Part shown: piece by piece, positions 34,835-43,893 of the stretch
Numbering within the stretch: position 1 is the stretch's first letter
How the letters are laid out: every line of letters begins with the position of its first letter
Assembly (NCBI RefSeq): GCF_017488845.2
Contig: NZ_CP083370.1
Location: forward strand, 1,798,001 to 1,862,000
Length of the DNA stretch: 64,000 bases
Origin: Ensifer canadensis
GTDB taxonomy: Bacteria > Pseudomonadota > Alphaproteobacteria > Rhizobiales > Rhizobiaceae
Direction: 5' to 3'
The notes under the pieces: model-generated
Seen by the model: only the letters and a program-made list of their open reading frames with translations
Told to the model about the DNA's origin: nothing
Database searches by the model: none
Translations under genes and position numbers: made by a program

Positions 34835-35950
34835 CTAACCCTCACGCGCCGCGACAGCCCTCGCCCCAAAAGGCCAGCCTGACAGAAAGGGTTTTTCGAT
34901 GAAACGGAAGGTCAGAGTAGAGACAACCAGCACCCCACCTATCGCAGCGAGCGTCACCAGCGTCGCGAAGCCCTGGTCGAGCGTCAGAACCGTGTCCCCA
35001 TCGGGAGCGACGTGGGTCGGAACCTTCAGGCCGAAGCGCAGAATCTGGGTGACCGCCCAGCCGACAATGGAATGGGTCAGGTAGACGCTGTAGCTGACGG
35101 TGCCCAACCAGACGAAGGACGGCCACTCGAGAAAGCGGCGAAGACTCGTGTCCTCCTGCAGGTTCGCCACGGCCACAACCGTGACCGCAAAAAGAGGCGG
35201 CAGAAGGATTTCCGCGCGGCCGCCGCCGAGGCCCCAGATTGCCAAAACGACGAGCGTCAGCGCCGCTGCAGCCATCGGCGCCGCCGCCTTTCGGGGCAAT
35301 CGGACGTGGAGCGAAGCGGCCCACGCCCCCAGGAAAAAAGAGAATACGCAGCGGATGATCGCAAAGATCGGATCGGTTTCGAGCCGTCCGCCCTCCAGAG
35401 CGAGCAGGATGATGGCCGCTCCACCCGCCAGAACAAGGCACCAGCGCACCGGTAACCGCAGGAGACCCACCGTCAAAGCGAAGATCAGATAGGTCCAGAA
35501 CTCGACCGAAATGGACCAGCTCGGAATATTGAACCCGAGTTCGCTCAGAACCACGCCCTGCAGCAGAAAAAGATTGGCAAGGAACGCCTTTGCGTCGGAC
35601 ACCACAAAGGCGGGGTTATTGGAGATGATGCCGGTCTTCTGTTCAAAGATGTATTTGAGACACTCTATGCCGAGGAAGATCAGCAGCGTGAACAGATGAA
35701 GCGGATAGAGGCGCCAGAACCGCCGGCGCTGGAAGCTTGCGAGCTCTGCGGGGCTCGACAATCTGTTGGCATAGTTGAGAGCAATCACGAAGCCGCTGAG
35801 CACGAAGAAGAAGTCGACCATGAGGTAGCCGTGCCGGATGAAGGCATTCTCACTCAGCAGGCTGCCGTAACGGAAATGGTGCAGGACAACCGCAAGGGCC
35901 GCGAAACCCCGCAAGGATTCGAGCGCCAGGAGTTTGGGTTTCTTCACCAT
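34835..35950 (-). CDS. OafA/YrhL-type membrane acyltransferase
   Basis: Acyltransferase-3 family, 371 residues, about ten helices. The family signature is visible: LESLRGFAALAVVLHH near the N-terminus with the conserved Arg-Gly and His, then FFVLSGFVIA and WSISVEFWTYL. Such proteins O-acetylate or succinylate envelope or exported polysaccharides. ATG at 35950 starts just before the family motif; a longer frame to 36046 adds a charged tail with weak support. Divergent from the polymerase-like gene. Confidence 0.85.
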   Translation of the reverse strand: MVKKPKLLALESLRGFAALAVVLHHFRYGSLLSENAFIRHGYLMVDFFFVLSGFVIALNYANRLSSPAELASFQRRRFWRLYPLHLFTLLIFLGIECLKYIFEQKTGIISNNPAFVVSDAKAFLANLFLLQGVVLSELGFNIPSWSISVEFWTYLIFALTVGLLRLPVRWCLVLAGGAAIILLALEGGRLETDPIFAIIRCVFSFFLGAWAASLHVRLPRKAAAPMAAAALTLVVLAIWGLGGGRAEILLPPLFAVTVVAVANLQEDTSLRRFLEWPSFVWLGTVSYSVYLTHSIVGWAVTQILRFGLKVPTHVAPDGDTVLTLDQGFATLVTLAAIGGVLVVSTLTFRFIEKPFLSGWPFGARAVAAREG

Positions 35951-36325
35951 TGCGGAGAATGCTCCATCGCTGGCGGCAAGCGCCGCCATTTCGTCACGTT
36001 GCGCCCGTCGTTTAGACGGTCTGCTTCGAGAAGACAGGTCCCGCAAGGACGATTGGAAGCTACCTTCGCCCGGGAAGCCTTAAAATCCGGTAATGGGCAT
36101 TCTGCGTTGAGCCAAAGACATTTGGCTTCTGTTGTCGGGGCAAGGCAAAACTGCCCGCTTTGGCAAAAGATGCCCGATTGAACCGAGCCGCCGTTTCATT
36201 CGACCTTAACCCGATTGCGCCATGCTTGATGGCAGGTCCCGGCCCTCTGGGGGCAACTGCAGACGGGAACCGCAAACCCGGAGGTGGCGCCGTGTCGGCG
36301 ACGCCCCAGCAATCTCGGCGCCCTG

Positions 36326-37675
36326 ATGCAAGTACCCCCCGCCACGGCAGACTTACCCACACGTCGGCATCCAGTGCCGGCGCGGGTAGGCTACGACGTT
36401 GGGCTCGCACAGCTGACGCGCCATTTGGCTTCGCTGCTATCCGGCCTCGGGCTCTTCCTCATGGTCTTCACGCTGATGCCCTTTCAGGGCGCCATGGAGA
36501 CGGACCCGAATGCCGCCAACGATGGCAACATCATCAACCAGGTCGGCTACATCGTGCTTGGTGCGGTCTATCTGTTTGCGATGCTGCTCGTGGTCGACAA
36601 GCGGGTGCTGGCGCGGCTGGCCTCGCCGGCCTGGGTGGCGATCTTCGCCATCGCCTACTTCTCCTGCCTGCAGTCCTACGATCCGGCCGCCTCCGCCCGT
36701 GGTCTGACGCTCAGCCTTGTGGCGATGATCATGGTGGCCGGCGTGCTGGTGCTGCCGCGCAGCGAGGAGGATTTCGTTCATGCCGGGGCAAATGCCATAC
36801 TGCTCCTCATCCTGATCGACTATGCCGCGCTCATCGTGGCGCCGGACCTGGCCATTCACTCGGCCGCCGGCGGCGAGCCCTGGCATGCCGGCTTCTGGCG
36901 CGGCCATCTCCTACACAAGAACGTCTCGGCGCCGGTGTTTTCGATCCTGTGCATGTTCGGGATCTATTGCCTGCGCTCCGGCGCCACGCTTCGCGGCTGG
37001 GCCATCACCCTGCTCTCGGTCAACTTCGTGCTGCACACCGGCTCGAAGACCACCATCGGCTTCCTGCCAATCGCCATAACGCTGGTGCTTGCCGGTCGCG
37101 CCGTTCGCAGCCCCGGCCTGATGATCGTCGCGCATCTGGTCATGTCGGTCGTCGTCTTCGGCCTGACGCTCGGCACGATCTATTCAGACACCCTGCTTTC
37201 GTTCACCAGGGCGATCATCGACGATGCCACCTTCACCGGACGCGACGACATCTGGAAGTTCGCCAGCGCCAGCATCGCCGAGCACCCATGGCTAGGTCAG
37301 GGTTACTCCAGCTTCTGGCTCTCGCCCGTCATCATGGGCCTTGAGGCCAACTTCGAGGCGAACTGGGACGTGCGTGGCATCGTTGCCGGCCACAACAGCT
37401 ATCTCGACGCGGCGCTGACATTTGGCCTGCCCGGCGGTATCCTCATAAGCCTGCTGCTCTTCGTCAAACCGCTCCTCGACTACATCCGCGCCTCGCGCCG
37501 GCCGGAGGGTCGGGCCTTTGCCGACTTCTGCGTCATGGTCGTCATTTTCATGACTTACAACGCCATGCTCGAAAGCTTCTTCCTCAACCGCGCCGACCCG
37601 ATGTGGCTGCTGACGGCGCTGGCCATCTTCGGGCTCGGCCTTGCCGGGCGCTTGGGCCTGCGCCACCAACAATAG
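36326..37675 (+). CDS. O-antigen ligase/polysaccharide polymerase-like membrane protein
   Basis: About 449 residues with ten or more hydrophobic helices and a Wzy/ExoQ-like periplasmic region (HKNVSAPVFSILC, TGSKTTIGFLP, TGRDDIWKFA...HPWLGQGYSSFW, GHNSYLDAALTFGLPGG). This pattern is typical of ExoQ-type polymerases. ATG at 36326 is chosen; GTG at 36284 is an alternative and neither has a strong ribosome site. It pairs with the divergent acyltransferase, suggesting a small surface-polysaccharide locus. Confidence 0.8.
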   Translation: MQVPPATADLPTRRHPVPARVGYDVGLAQLTRHLASLLSGLGLFLMVFTLMPFQGAMETDPNAANDGNIINQVGYIVLGAVYLFAMLLVVDKRVLARLASPAWVAIFAIAYFSCLQSYDPAASARGLTLSLVAMIMVAGVLVLPRSEEDFVHAGANAILLLILIDYAALIVAPDLAIHSAAGGEPWHAGFWRGHLLHKNVSAPVFSILCMFGIYCLRSGATLRGWAITLLSVNFVLHTGSKTTIGFLPIAITLVLAGRAVRSPGLMIVAHLVMSVVVFGLTLGTIYSDTLLSFTRAIIDDATFTGRDDIWKFASASIAEHPWLGQGYSSFWLSPVIMGLEANFEANWDVRGIVAGHNSYLDAALTFGLPGGILISLLLFVKPLLDYIRASRRPEGRAFADFCVMVVIFMTYNAMLESFFLNRADPMWLLTALAIFGLGLAGRLGLRHQQ

Positions 37676-37707
37676 TCCCGGCCACCCACGCCGACGCTTG
37701 CAAAGAC

Positions 37708-37723
37708 ATAAAGATATCTTTAT
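37708..37723. promoter_or_regulatory. bmt: Operator-like palindrome upstream of bmt
   Basis: ATAAAGATATCTTTAT is a perfect 16-bp palindrome 35 bases before the bmt start, followed by a partial second copy (TATATCTTAT). AT-rich palindromes of this form precede methionine-cycle genes controlled by ArsR-family SahR-type regulators in proteobacteria; assignment to that regulator is inference. Confidence 0.55.
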
Positions 37724-37757
37724 ATCTTATTGCATTCATTCTAGCCGGGAAAAGCCG

Positions 37758-38774
37758 ATGACCGCTGCAGCCAACGTTCTCTCCGACCTTATCGCCGAAA
37801 AAGGCGTTCTTCTTGCCGATGGCGCCACCGGAACCTCGCTGTTCGCGATGGGCCTCGAAGCCGGCGAAGCGCCGGAAATCTGGAACGAGACCAGGCCCGA
37901 GAACATCGCCAAGCTGCACCAGGACTTCGTCGACGCCGGCGCCGACATCATCCTGACCAACTCCTTCGGCGGCACCCGCCACCGCCTGAAGCTGCACCAC
38001 GCCCAGGATCGCGTGCACGAACTCAACAGGCGCGCGGCCGAAATCGCCCGCGCCGTCGCCGACCAGGCACCGCGCAAGGTCATCACCGCCGGTTCTGTCG
38101 GCCCGACCGGCGAACTGCTGATCCCGCTTGGCGCGCTGTCCTATGAGGACGCGGTCTCGGCCTTCGTCGAACAGATCGAAGGCCTGAAGGCCGGCGGCGC
38201 CGAAGTCGCCTGGATCGAGACCATGTCGTCGCCGGACGAGATCCGCGCGGCCGCCGAGGCCGCCGCCAAGGTCGGCATGCCCTATGTCTATACCGGCTCC
38301 TTCGACACCGCCGGCAAGACCATGATGGGCCTGCACCCCAAGGATATTCACGATGTCGCCAAGGATCTGGGCAATGGCCCGGTCGCCGTCGGGGCCAATT
38401 GCGGCGTCGGCGCGTCCGACATCCTGTCCTCGCTGCTCGACATGACCGCGGCAAAGCCCGAGGCGACCGTGATCGTCAAGGGCAATTGCGGCATTCCGGA
38501 ATTCCGCGGCTCGGAAATCCATTACTCCGGCACGCCGCCGCTGATGGCGGAATATGCTCGGCTCGCGGCCGACGCCGGCGCCAAGATCATCGGCGGCTGC
38601 TGCGGCACCACCTGCGGGCACCTCGCCGCCATGCGCGTGGCCCTCGACGAGCATTCGCCGCGCGAACGCCCGACGCTCGATGTGATCATCGAAAGGATCG
38701 GCCCGCTGCGCAACAAGTCGGCCAATGAAGCTCCATCGGCCCCGGCCCGGGAACGGCGCAGCCGCCGCGGCTAA
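37758..38774 (+). CDS. bmt: Betaine-homocysteine S-methyltransferase Bmt
   Basis: Homocysteine-binding (pfam02574-type) methyltransferase, 338 residues, moving a methyl group from glycine betaine to homocysteine and giving dimethylglycine and methionine. Zinc ligands are Cys215 (GANCGVG) and Cys281-Cys282 (GGCCGTTCG); the N-terminal DGATGTSLF is typical. ATG at 37758 with GGGAAAAG. The C-terminus ends in an Arg-rich tail (ARERRSRRG). By position it matches the characterised S. meliloti bmt beside the MttB cluster. Confidence 0.93.
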   Translation: MTAAANVLSDLIAEKGVLLADGATGTSLFAMGLEAGEAPEIWNETRPENIAKLHQDFVDAGADIILTNSFGGTRHRLKLHHAQDRVHELNRRAAEIARAVADQAPRKVITAGSVGPTGELLIPLGALSYEDAVSAFVEQIEGLKAGGAEVAWIETMSSPDEIRAAAEAAAKVGMPYVYTGSFDTAGKTMMGLHPKDIHDVAKDLGNGPVAVGANCGVGASDILSSLLDMTAAKPEATVIVKGNCGIPEFRGSEIHYSGTPPLMAEYARLAADAGAKIIGGCCGTTCGHLAAMRVALDEHSPRERPTLDVIIERIGPLRNKSANEAPSAPARERRSRRG

Positions 38775-38824
38775 AAGCACTTCCAGGGGAAGTGCGAAAA
38801 GCACGCAAGATCGACAAAATAACG

Positions 38825-38858
38825 AAACGCTCCGGCATCATCTGATCCCGGAGCGTTT
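38825..38858 (+). terminator. Terminator after bmt
   Basis: AAACGCTCCGG and CCGGAGCGTTT are perfect 11-bp arms around a 12-base loop, followed by TCATTT. It lies 50 bases after the bmt stop and separates it from the convergent aminotransferase. Confidence 0.8.
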
Positions 38859-38911
38859 TCATTTGTAGCGTTCGCTATGGCTCTCGCAACGAGCGGGAAT
38901 GCCCCCGAAAA

Positions 38912-40066
38912 TCAGGCGCTGCGCTTGATCGCACTGTCCGCCCGAAGATGCTGCCGCCAGGCCTCAAGCCCGATCTCGATGTTCTTGCGACCGAAGCCGA
39001 CACGGAAGCGATCCTCAGCGACCGGCAGCAGGTCGGACACGAACAGGCTGGATGGCAGCAGCAGCACGCCCGCCTCTTCCACCAGGCGGCGGCAATGGGT
39101 CTCGACCCCATCGGCTCCGAGATAGCGGGCAAAACCGACGCAGCCGCCATCCGGCTCCCGCCATTCATAGAGGGCGGGGAATTCGGCAAAGAAGGCTCCG
39201 AGCTTTTCGAGGTTCGAGGCGCAAAGCGCCCGATTGCGTGTCAGCAGTTGCTCGCGCGCCTTGAGTGCGATCGTTGCCAGAACCTCGGACGGACGCGAAT
39301 TGCAGATCGACAGATAGTGCTTCATCTTCTCCATGCGCTCGATCAGCGCATGATCGCGGCAGGCGATCCAGCCGATGCGCAAGCCCGGCAGGCCATAGGC
39401 CTTGGACATGACGTTGAGCGAGATGCCGCGCTCGAACAACTCGGCCGCCTGCGACAGCCTCAGCGCCGGGTCGCGCTCGAGCCCACGATAGACCTCGTCG
39501 CTGAAGAGATGGATGCCGCGTTCGGCGCAGAGCTCGGCCAGCGCCTTAAAGGTCTGCTGATCGGCGATCGAGCCGGTAGGGTTGTTGGGGAAGTTGACTG
39601 CAATCAGCCTGGTGTTCGGCTTCAGCGCCGCACGCACGTCGGCAATATCGAGGCGCCAGTTGTTTTCCGGGCGCAGCGGCACGCCGGTGACCGAAGCGGC
39701 GATCGTGACCGGCAGCGTTTCCATCGACTGATAGTTTGGCACGGTGACGATGGCGTGGTCCTGAGGGCCGAGCAGCGCCAGCATGGCGCAGTAAAGCCCC
39801 TCCTCCGCCCCGGCAAAGCAGAGAATGTCTTCAGCCGAGAGCCCCTGATAGGTCGACGCAATGGCCGCGCGCAAGGCCGGTGCGCCATAGGTTTCGGTGT
39901 AGCCGAGCGTCAGCTTGTCCCAGGCTTCCCGGTCCGCGTCGTCGGCCAGCGCCAGCAGTTCGCCCATGCCGATGGTTTCGCTGTCGCTGGCGGTCATGTG
40001 GTGGCGCGCCTTGAACTCCCAGCGGGAGAAATGCGTTTCGAGGCGGAAGTCTGGCAAGGTGGTCAT
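38912..40066 (-). CDS. PLP-dependent class I/II aminotransferase
   Basis: 384 residues. Schiff-base Lys222 in SKAYGLPGLRIGW, Asp190 in LFSDEVYRG, and NFPNNPTGS. Fold type I enzyme similar to the MalY/kynurenine-aminotransferase-like groups; substrate unknown. The upstream gene on the same strand encodes a YheO/DauR-like regulator 58 bases away, so it is likely its target, suggesting a D- or modified amino acid as substrate (inference). Confidence 0.85.
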   Translation of the reverse strand: MTTLPDFRLETHFSRWEFKARHHMTASDSETIGMGELLALADDADREAWDKLTLGYTETYGAPALRAAIASTYQGLSAEDILCFAGAEEGLYCAMLALLGPQDHAIVTVPNYQSMETLPVTIAASVTGVPLRPENNWRLDIADVRAALKPNTRLIAVNFPNNPTGSIADQQTFKALAELCAERGIHLFSDEVYRGLERDPALRLSQAAELFERGISLNVMSKAYGLPGLRIGWIACRDHALIERMEKMKHYLSICNSRPSEVLATIALKAREQLLTRNRALCASNLEKLGAFFAEFPALYEWREPDGGCVGFARYLGADGVETHCRRLVEEAGVLLLPSSLFVSDLLPVAEDRFRVGFGRKNIEIGLEAWRQHLRADSAIKRSA

Positions 40067-40124
40067 ATCGGGTCCTCCAATCGCTGCGTCCGGCGGACGG
40101 GCGAAACCATTGTCTTCGTCGTGA

Positions 40125-40760
40125 TCAGGAAGCGTCGCCGCGGGCGGCAGTGAGATAGTTGTAGATCGAGGCGCGCGAGGTGCCGATCAGGCTGGCAAGA
40201 TGGTCGACGGCGTTGCGGGTCTTGAACAGGCCGCGCTCCTCCAGCGCCGCCACCAGCGCCACCCGGTCCGCCCGTTTCAGCGCTGAAAGCGCGAGCCCCC
40301 GCTCCTTCAGCCAGTCATGCAGCGACGCGTTGATCTCTTCGCGCCAGTCACGCGAAAACAGCACCTGCGGCCGCGGCTGCGCAGCACCGGCAAAGGCGGA
40401 AAGCAGCTTCACGGCATTGTCGATCATCGAGACATCGAGATTGATGCAGAGCAGGCCTGCCGCGTCGCCCTTGGCGTCGCGCAACACCGCCGAGATGGAC
40501 TTGATGCGCCGACCGTCGACTCCAGTCTTCTCGTATGGCCCGAGCACGTTTTCCGCGCCCGAAACCACGCCGAACTCTTCCTCGATCAGCGAATCCTCGC
40601 CGACCGCCCGGCCGGAGGAGGCATTCCAGATGGCAACGACGGTGCCGCGCTTAAGGTCATGCAGCACCACCTCCGCATGCGGATAGAGCAAGGCGCTGAT
40701 GGCCGCAGCCGTTGGCGCGTGCATGGCAATGTCGAAGGCAATGGCGGGCTTTATGTTCAT
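40125..40760 (-). CDS. YheO-PAS/HTH transcriptional regulator (DauR-like)
   Basis: 211 residues: an N-terminal YheO-type PAS domain (HAEVVLHDLKRGTVVAIWN, LLCINLDVSMID) and a C-terminal HTH (HLASLIGTSRASIYNYL). Homologues such as DauR sense amino acid derivatives. ATG at 40760 is preferred over an open extension to 40823. The divergent region 40761-40894 contains repeated CCAGAAT/TCTAGAAT motifs that could be its operator. Confidence 0.85.
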   Translation of the reverse strand: MNIKPAIAFDIAMHAPTAAAISALLYPHAEVVLHDLKRGTVVAIWNASSGRAVGEDSLIEEEFGVVSGAENVLGPYEKTGVDGRRIKSISAVLRDAKGDAAGLLCINLDVSMIDNAVKLLSAFAGAAQPRPQVLFSRDWREEINASLHDWLKERGLALSALKRADRVALVAALEERGLFKTRNAVDHLASLIGTSRASIYNYLTAARGDAS

Positions 40761-40894
40761 GTCACTGGAATGACCGATTCTGGACTTTTTGTCAATTCTA
40801 GACGTTTCGTTTAAGTGCATCATTCACCGATGCTTGCGCGCCCTGCCGGCCTGTCCTATCCCGAAGAAAACGAGATTCGCCTGGAGACACTGAC

Positions 40895-41242
40895 ATGAAT
40901 GCCGGACCCGCTTCCTTCCCCGACAGGGACACCGTTGCCGACAAGCTTTCGGCTTTTGGCGAAGCGGATCAGGCCTTTATCCGCCTGCTGGCGGAAAACC
41001 CCGAGCAGGACGAGCAACTGATGGAAGGCCTCCATCGCTGCCTCGACATCGCCTCCGAAGCCCGCTTCCTCAACACGTTGAAGCTCGAAAAGCTTGGCCA
41101 TTGGCTCGGCAGCGAGGCCCCGGCGCGGCTGCAGATGCGCCTGATGGAAGCCGCCCGCTCCAGCCAGCACCCGGCCTACCAGGCGTTCAGAACGGGTTTG
41201 ACGAAATCAGGCGGCCTGGAGCGCGCGTTTCCGAAGGGTTGA
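40895..41242 (+). CDS. Conserved-looking hypothetical protein
   Basis: 115 residues, soluble, mostly helical and acidic, with no cysteines and no membrane segment (ADKLSAFGEADQAFIRLLAE; LHRCLDIASEARFLNTL has the only Cys). ATG at 40895 has TGGAGA 9 bases upstream. Divergent from the YheO regulator. Function unknown. Confidence 0.65.
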   Translation: MNAGPASFPDRDTVADKLSAFGEADQAFIRLLAENPEQDEQLMEGLHRCLDIASEARFLNTLKLEKLGHWLGSEAPARLQMRLMEAARSSQHPAYQAFRTGLTKSGGLERAFPKG

Positions 41243-41345
41243 GGTTAGGCGTTTAAAGAGCGCCATGGGGCTCGGCGCGATCACAATGAATCTTTGACCT
41301 AGCTGGTTGGTCCGCTGCACCTTGCTGCCCGAGTGGGATTTCTCG

Positions 41346-41489
41346 CCCTCATTCCTGTGCTTGTCACAGGAATCCAGCAGCGCCGTGTCTACGGCGCGGA
41401 AGAGCTTGAGGAAGAAGGGCCACTGGAAGGATCCTTAACTGCGCAGACGCGCCGTTACTGGATTCCTGTGACAAGCACAGGAATGAGGG
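41346..41489. repeat. Composite inverted repeat (REP/BIME-like), copy 1
   Basis: Arms of 32 bases at 41346-41377 and 41458-41489 are exact reverse complements. Each arm is itself a hairpin: ATTCCTGTG-CTTGT-CACAGGAAT and ATTCCTGTG-ACAAG-CACAGGAAT. The 80-base centre shows nothing else. A diverged second copy lies at 45396-45544. Confidence 0.9.
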
Positions 41490-41652
41490 AAGTGGTACCG
41501 TCCGAGGACAAGGAGACGGCACCTTTAGTCAGGACGATGGTTGCCGGGCATCGGACTATCCCTTTCGGCAACGGGGTCCTTGAACTCCCCGACGCCTACC
41601 AAACGGACCACGCGCAGAACAGGTTACGTCAGACGAAGGCAGCGCCGTATAT

Positions 41653-41735
41653 CCCTTCTCCCCGCAAGCGGGGAGAAGGTGGCGGCAGCCGGATGATGGG
41701 CCACGCCGCGGTAACGGCGCAGCCTCATCCTCCCG
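41653..41735. repeat. CCCTTCTCCCCGC hairpin repeat, copy 1
   Basis: CCCTTCTCCCCGC-AAG-CGGGGAGAAGG is a strong hairpin, followed by TGGCGGCAGCCGGATGATGGG and, after a small GC hairpin, CCTCATCCTCCC that can pair back. A related copy is at 61923-61969. This is a widespread rhizobial intergenic palindrome type (established knowledge, from memory). Confidence 0.8.
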
Positions 41736-41743
41736 CCCGACCC

Positions 41744-43891
41744 TCAATTGGCCGAGCCGCCGCCCGAAAGCCCCTTGGCGAGCCGCACCAGATTGACGAA
41801 TTCGCCGCGATAACCGAACGGGTCCGCCCCCTTGGCCGCTGCCGCCAGATCGACGACGGCATCATAGGAATAGTCCGACAGCGCCGTCACACCCGAAAGC
41901 TTCTGCCCGAAGGCGGCCACGGCGACCGAGAAGCGCACGTCATTGGGCGCCTCTGCGAGCGATGGCACGGCGTTCGCCTCGGTAACCGGCGTTGTGATCA
42001 GTTCGCTTTGGTCGCCATCCGGTTTCTTGTAGCGGATTTTGAGGAAAGCGAGTTCGCCGGTTTTCGTCGTCGCATCGGCTGCCGGCTTCTCCGCCGCCGC
42101 GTAGCGCAGGTCGTCGTTCAGCACCGCCGGACTGCCCTTCGGCGTCACCTCGTAGATCGCCGTGACGCTGTGGCCGGAGCCGATGTCGCCGGCATCGACC
42201 TTGTCGTTGTTGAAGTCCTCGCGCTTCAGGGCCCGGGTCTCGTAGCCGATCAGGCGGTATTCGGCGATTGCATCCGGGTTGAATTCCACCTGCAGCTTGA
42301 CGTCCTTGGCGATCGGGAACAGCGATGAGCCCGCCTCTTCCACCAGCGTCTTCTGCGCCTCGGCCAGCGTATCGATATAGGCGGCCGTACCGTTGCCGTT
42401 CTGGGCAATCGTCTGCATCAGCGCATCGTTGTAGTTGCCGCGGCCGAAGCCGAGCACCGACAGGAAGATGCCGCTCCTGCGCTTGGCCTCGATCATCTGC
42501 TTGAGCTCGTCGTCGCTGGCGGGACCGACATTGAAGTCACCGTCGGTCGCCAGCATGATGCGGTTGACGCCACCCTTGACGAAGGCCTTCTCCGCCAGCC
42601 GGTAGGCAGCGTCGATGCCCTCGGCACCGGCGGTCGAGCCGCCGGGCTGCAACGTGTCGATCGCCGACAGGATCTTCGCCTTGTCCTTGACCGCGGTCGG
42701 TTCCAGCACCGTGCCGGCATTGCCGGCATAGGTGACGATCGAAACCGTATCCTCGGGCTTCAGTTTCTCGACCAGCAGCCGGAAGGCGCCTTTCAAGAGC
42801 GGCAGCTTGTCCGGCTCGTCCATGGAGCCGGAAACGTCGATCAGGAACACCAGGTTCGCCTTCGGTGCCTGCGCCGGCACGACGTCATAGCCCTTGATCG
42901 CCACGTGCATCAGCCGTGTGCCGCCATTCCACGGCGTCGGCGTCACCGTCACCGTCGCCTTGAACGGCTCAGTGGCGCTCGCCGGGCGCGGCCAATCATA
43001 AGGAAAATAGTTGACCATCTCCTCGACCCGCACCGCATCGCGCTCCGGCATCTGACCCTCCATTAGCGAGCGGCGCACGAAGGCGTAGGAAGCCGTATCG
43101 ACATCGACCGAGAAGGTGGAGACCGGGTCGGTGGCGACGCTCTTGACCGGATTGCTGTCGGCCTTGTTGAAGCGCTCGCGGTTTTCCTGAGGAGCCGGAG
43201 CCATCTCCTCGGCAACAACGGGCGCCGGCATAAAGGTCATCCGTGTCTCAGCGCCCGGAGCTGCAGAAAGCGGTGCTGCGCTATCGCTCATCATCTGGTT
43301 GCCCAAAGCATCCGCCTCGGCCTCGGCAGTGGGCGCCGGGTTCTCGGCTCGCGCCGCAGATTGAACCTCGACGGTCTTCTGTTCGCGGGCGCGGGCAAGC
43401 GCCTCGGCGGCTGGCTTATCGGCCGGTGGCCGACCCTCAGCATCAACGGCAACCGACCCGCCGACTGCAAAGCCGGAGGTCTCCTGCCTCTTCGCAGCAG
43501 CTAGGTTTTCGTCCACCGCCGACGCAGTCGGAGCTGACTTCGGCCGTGGCGCTGCCTTCTGTTTCGGCTCTCCCTTCACCGCGATCTCTGCCCCGGTGTC
43601 GCCGGGCAGCACGGAGTTGCGCGTCAGTTCCAGCGTCAGGAACGTGGCGGCGGGGATGACCAGCAGCGTGGCGAGTGCCGATCCGGCAAGCAGTTTCCTG
43701 TTCATGATGGGGCTCCATATCCGGTTGAAGATGGAGCTTTGACGAACCGGCAGCATTGATCCTTGGGTGATGGTCGAATTTTCTTCTGCCATGTCGAAAG
43801 CCTGCATGGCGGCCGCGAGCGCACGCGCGCGTGCCTCGTTCGAAGCCTTTGGCGGGGTCAGCCCGGAGAGCTTGTCGAAATCGTCGGTCAT
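41744..43891 (-). CDS. Membrane-anchored VWA-domain protein (YfbK-like)
   Basis: 715 residues. A cytosolic N-terminus of about 62 residues, one membrane helix (66-88), a long Ala/Pro/Glu-rich linker (about 95-245), a YfbK N-terminal domain (250-335), a VWA domain with MIDAS residues D352-x-S354-x-S356 (DVSGSMDEP), LATDGDFNVG, and a DUF3520-type C-terminus. ATG at 43891 lies 2 bases after the stop of the ECF sigma gene, so the two are co-translated; the open frame to 44041 is a shadow of the sigma gene. The N-terminal part may bind the sigma factor (inference). Confidence 0.85.
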   Translation of the reverse strand: MTDDFDKLSGLTPPKASNEARARALAAAMQAFDMAEENSTITQGSMLPVRQSSIFNRIWSPIMNRKLLAGSALATLLVIPAATFLTLELTRNSVLPGDTGAEIAVKGEPKQKAAPRPKSAPTASAVDENLAAAKRQETSGFAVGGSVAVDAEGRPPADKPAAEALARAREQKTVEVQSAARAENPAPTAEAEADALGNQMMSDSAAPLSAAPGAETRMTFMPAPVVAEEMAPAPQENRERFNKADSNPVKSVATDPVSTFSVDVDTASYAFVRRSLMEGQMPERDAVRVEEMVNYFPYDWPRPASATEPFKATVTVTPTPWNGGTRLMHVAIKGYDVVPAQAPKANLVFLIDVSGSMDEPDKLPLLKGAFRLLVEKLKPEDTVSIVTYAGNAGTVLEPTAVKDKAKILSAIDTLQPGGSTAGAEGIDAAYRLAEKAFVKGGVNRIMLATDGDFNVGPASDDELKQMIEAKRRSGIFLSVLGFGRGNYNDALMQTIAQNGNGTAAYIDTLAEAQKTLVEEAGSSLFPIAKDVKLQVEFNPDAIAEYRLIGYETRALKREDFNNDKVDAGDIGSGHSVTAIYEVTPKGSPAVLNDDLRYAAAEKPAADATTKTGELAFLKIRYKKPDGDQSELITTPVTEANAVPSLAEAPNDVRFSVAVAAFGQKLSGVTALSDYSYDAVVDLAAAAKGADPFGYRGEFVNLVRLAKGLSGGGSAN

Positions 43892-43893
43892 GA

